DNA from: Bacteriovoracaceae bacterium
Lineage (GTDB): Bacteria; Bdellovibrionota; UBA1018
Assembly: GCA_947446835.1 (NCBI GenBank)
Contig: CANFHS010000117.1
Coordinates: 1 to 7,512 of the forward strand
Length of the DNA: 7,512 bases
Direction: 5' to 3'
Shown here: positions 7,166-7,512 of the stretch, one piece after another
Position numbering within the stretch: the stretch's first letter is position 1
How the letters are laid out: each line of letters opens with the position of its first letter
Position numbers and translations under genes: made by a program
Notes under the pieces: model-generated
What the model saw: only the letters and a program-made list of their open reading frames with translations
Told to the model about the DNA's origin: nothing
Database searches by the model: none

Positions 7166-7512
7166 GGGCACCTCCGCTTGCGGCAGGATGAGAGTGATCC
7201 GTCATGACGCTCTTGACCTCGGCCATGGCGATCGTGGGCAGCAGCCTCACGAAAAGCAGGAACAGCACGAAGAACAGGCCGAAGGCACCCAGCGTCCAAC
7301 CCCAGTCGAACCAGGTGGGAACGTAATAACCCCAGCTGGAAGGCAGGAAGTCGCGGTGGAGCGAGGTGGCCACGATGACGTAGCGCTCGAACCACATGCC
7401 GATGTTCACGAACAGCGACACCACGAACATGGCCGGGATGGAGCGGCGCATGCTGCGCCACCAGAAGACCTGCGGGATGATGGCGTTGCAGATGGCCATC
7501 GTCCAGTAGGCC
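7158..7512 (-). CDS. actC: Alternative complex III subunit ActC (NrfD-like), C-terminal fragment
   Basis: The last 117 codons of a longer gene; the 5' part lies beyond position 7512. The frame is open to the window edge (it reads AYWTMAICN before the first Met at 7499), so that Met is internal rather than a start. The family signature FVNIGMWFERYVIVATSLHRDF spans about 35-56 of the fragment, followed by LPSSWGYYVPTW. Three hydrophobic helices are visible: the region entering from the edge, one around the VNIGMW segment, and one covering WFDWGWTLGAFGLFF onward. NrfD-like ActC takes part in quinol oxidation in the membrane next to ActB. The cytoplasmic tail ends in a His/Gly/Ala-rich stretch (DHSHPAASGGAHG). 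The TAA stop at 7160-7158 lies inside actD. Confidence 0.95.
   Translation of the reverse strand, partial: AYWTMAICNAIIPQVFWWRSMRRSIPAMFVVSLFVNIGMWFERYVIVATSLHRDFLPSSWGYYVPTWFDWGWTLGAFGLFFVLFLLFVRLLPTIAMAEVKSVMTDHSHPAASGGAHG

Overview
This window is the junction between two adjacent respiratory gene clusters. One encodes alternative complex III (ACIII, a quinol:electron-acceptor oxidoreductase). The other encodes a caa3-type cytochrome c oxidase with its assembly factors. Everything expected of an aerobic respiratory locus is intact, apart from the two genes cut by the window edges. I see no mobile element, CRISPR array, tRNA, rRNA or pseudogene. No gene-free stretch exceeds 300 bases; the longest are 173 bases (3593-3765) and 126 bases (4657-4782).

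Layout, from high to low coordinates because most genes are on the minus strand: actC (3' part, 7158-7512), actD, actE and actF form the tail of the act operon, with overlapping or closely spaced genes. A GC-rich hairpin follows actF. Next comes ctaB (heme O synthase, 3766-4656), the only plus-strand gene, convergent with actF. A divergent 173-base spacer separates ctaB from a second minus-strand operon: sco, coxB, coxA, coxC (5' part, 1-114), with gaps of 2, 14 and 12 bases.

How the genes work together: ActC and ActF are NrfD-like quinol-side membrane subunits, ActD is a DUF3341 membrane subunit, and ActE is a monoheme cytochrome c lipoprotein. ACIII oxidises quinol and passes electrons to the cytochrome c domain fused to CoxB, then through CuA to heme a and the heme a3/CuB site in CoxA. 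CtaB makes heme O, the precursor of the heme A used by CoxA. Sco is expected to deliver copper to CuA in CoxB. ActA, ActB and the remaining cox genes presumably lie outside the window.

The oxidase belongs to the A2 subfamily. CoxA has Tyr-Ser-His-Pro-Ala where A1 enzymes have Gly-His-Pro-Glu, so the D-channel glutamate is missing, and CoxB carries a C-terminal CxxCH domain.

Organism: a Gram-negative aerobe with about 60% GC, judging from hand counts of sampled lines. Linked ACIII and caa3 clusters occur in Bdellovibrionota, Myxococcota, Acidobacteriota, Rhodothermota and others, and I cannot choose among them from sequence alone. I did not find a wholly new system. The points most worth a second look are the inverted ctaB, the Sco protein with a C-terminal membrane anchor and a local GC dip, the Thr at the usual Mg-site His of CoxA, and the interlocking hairpins between actF and ctaB.
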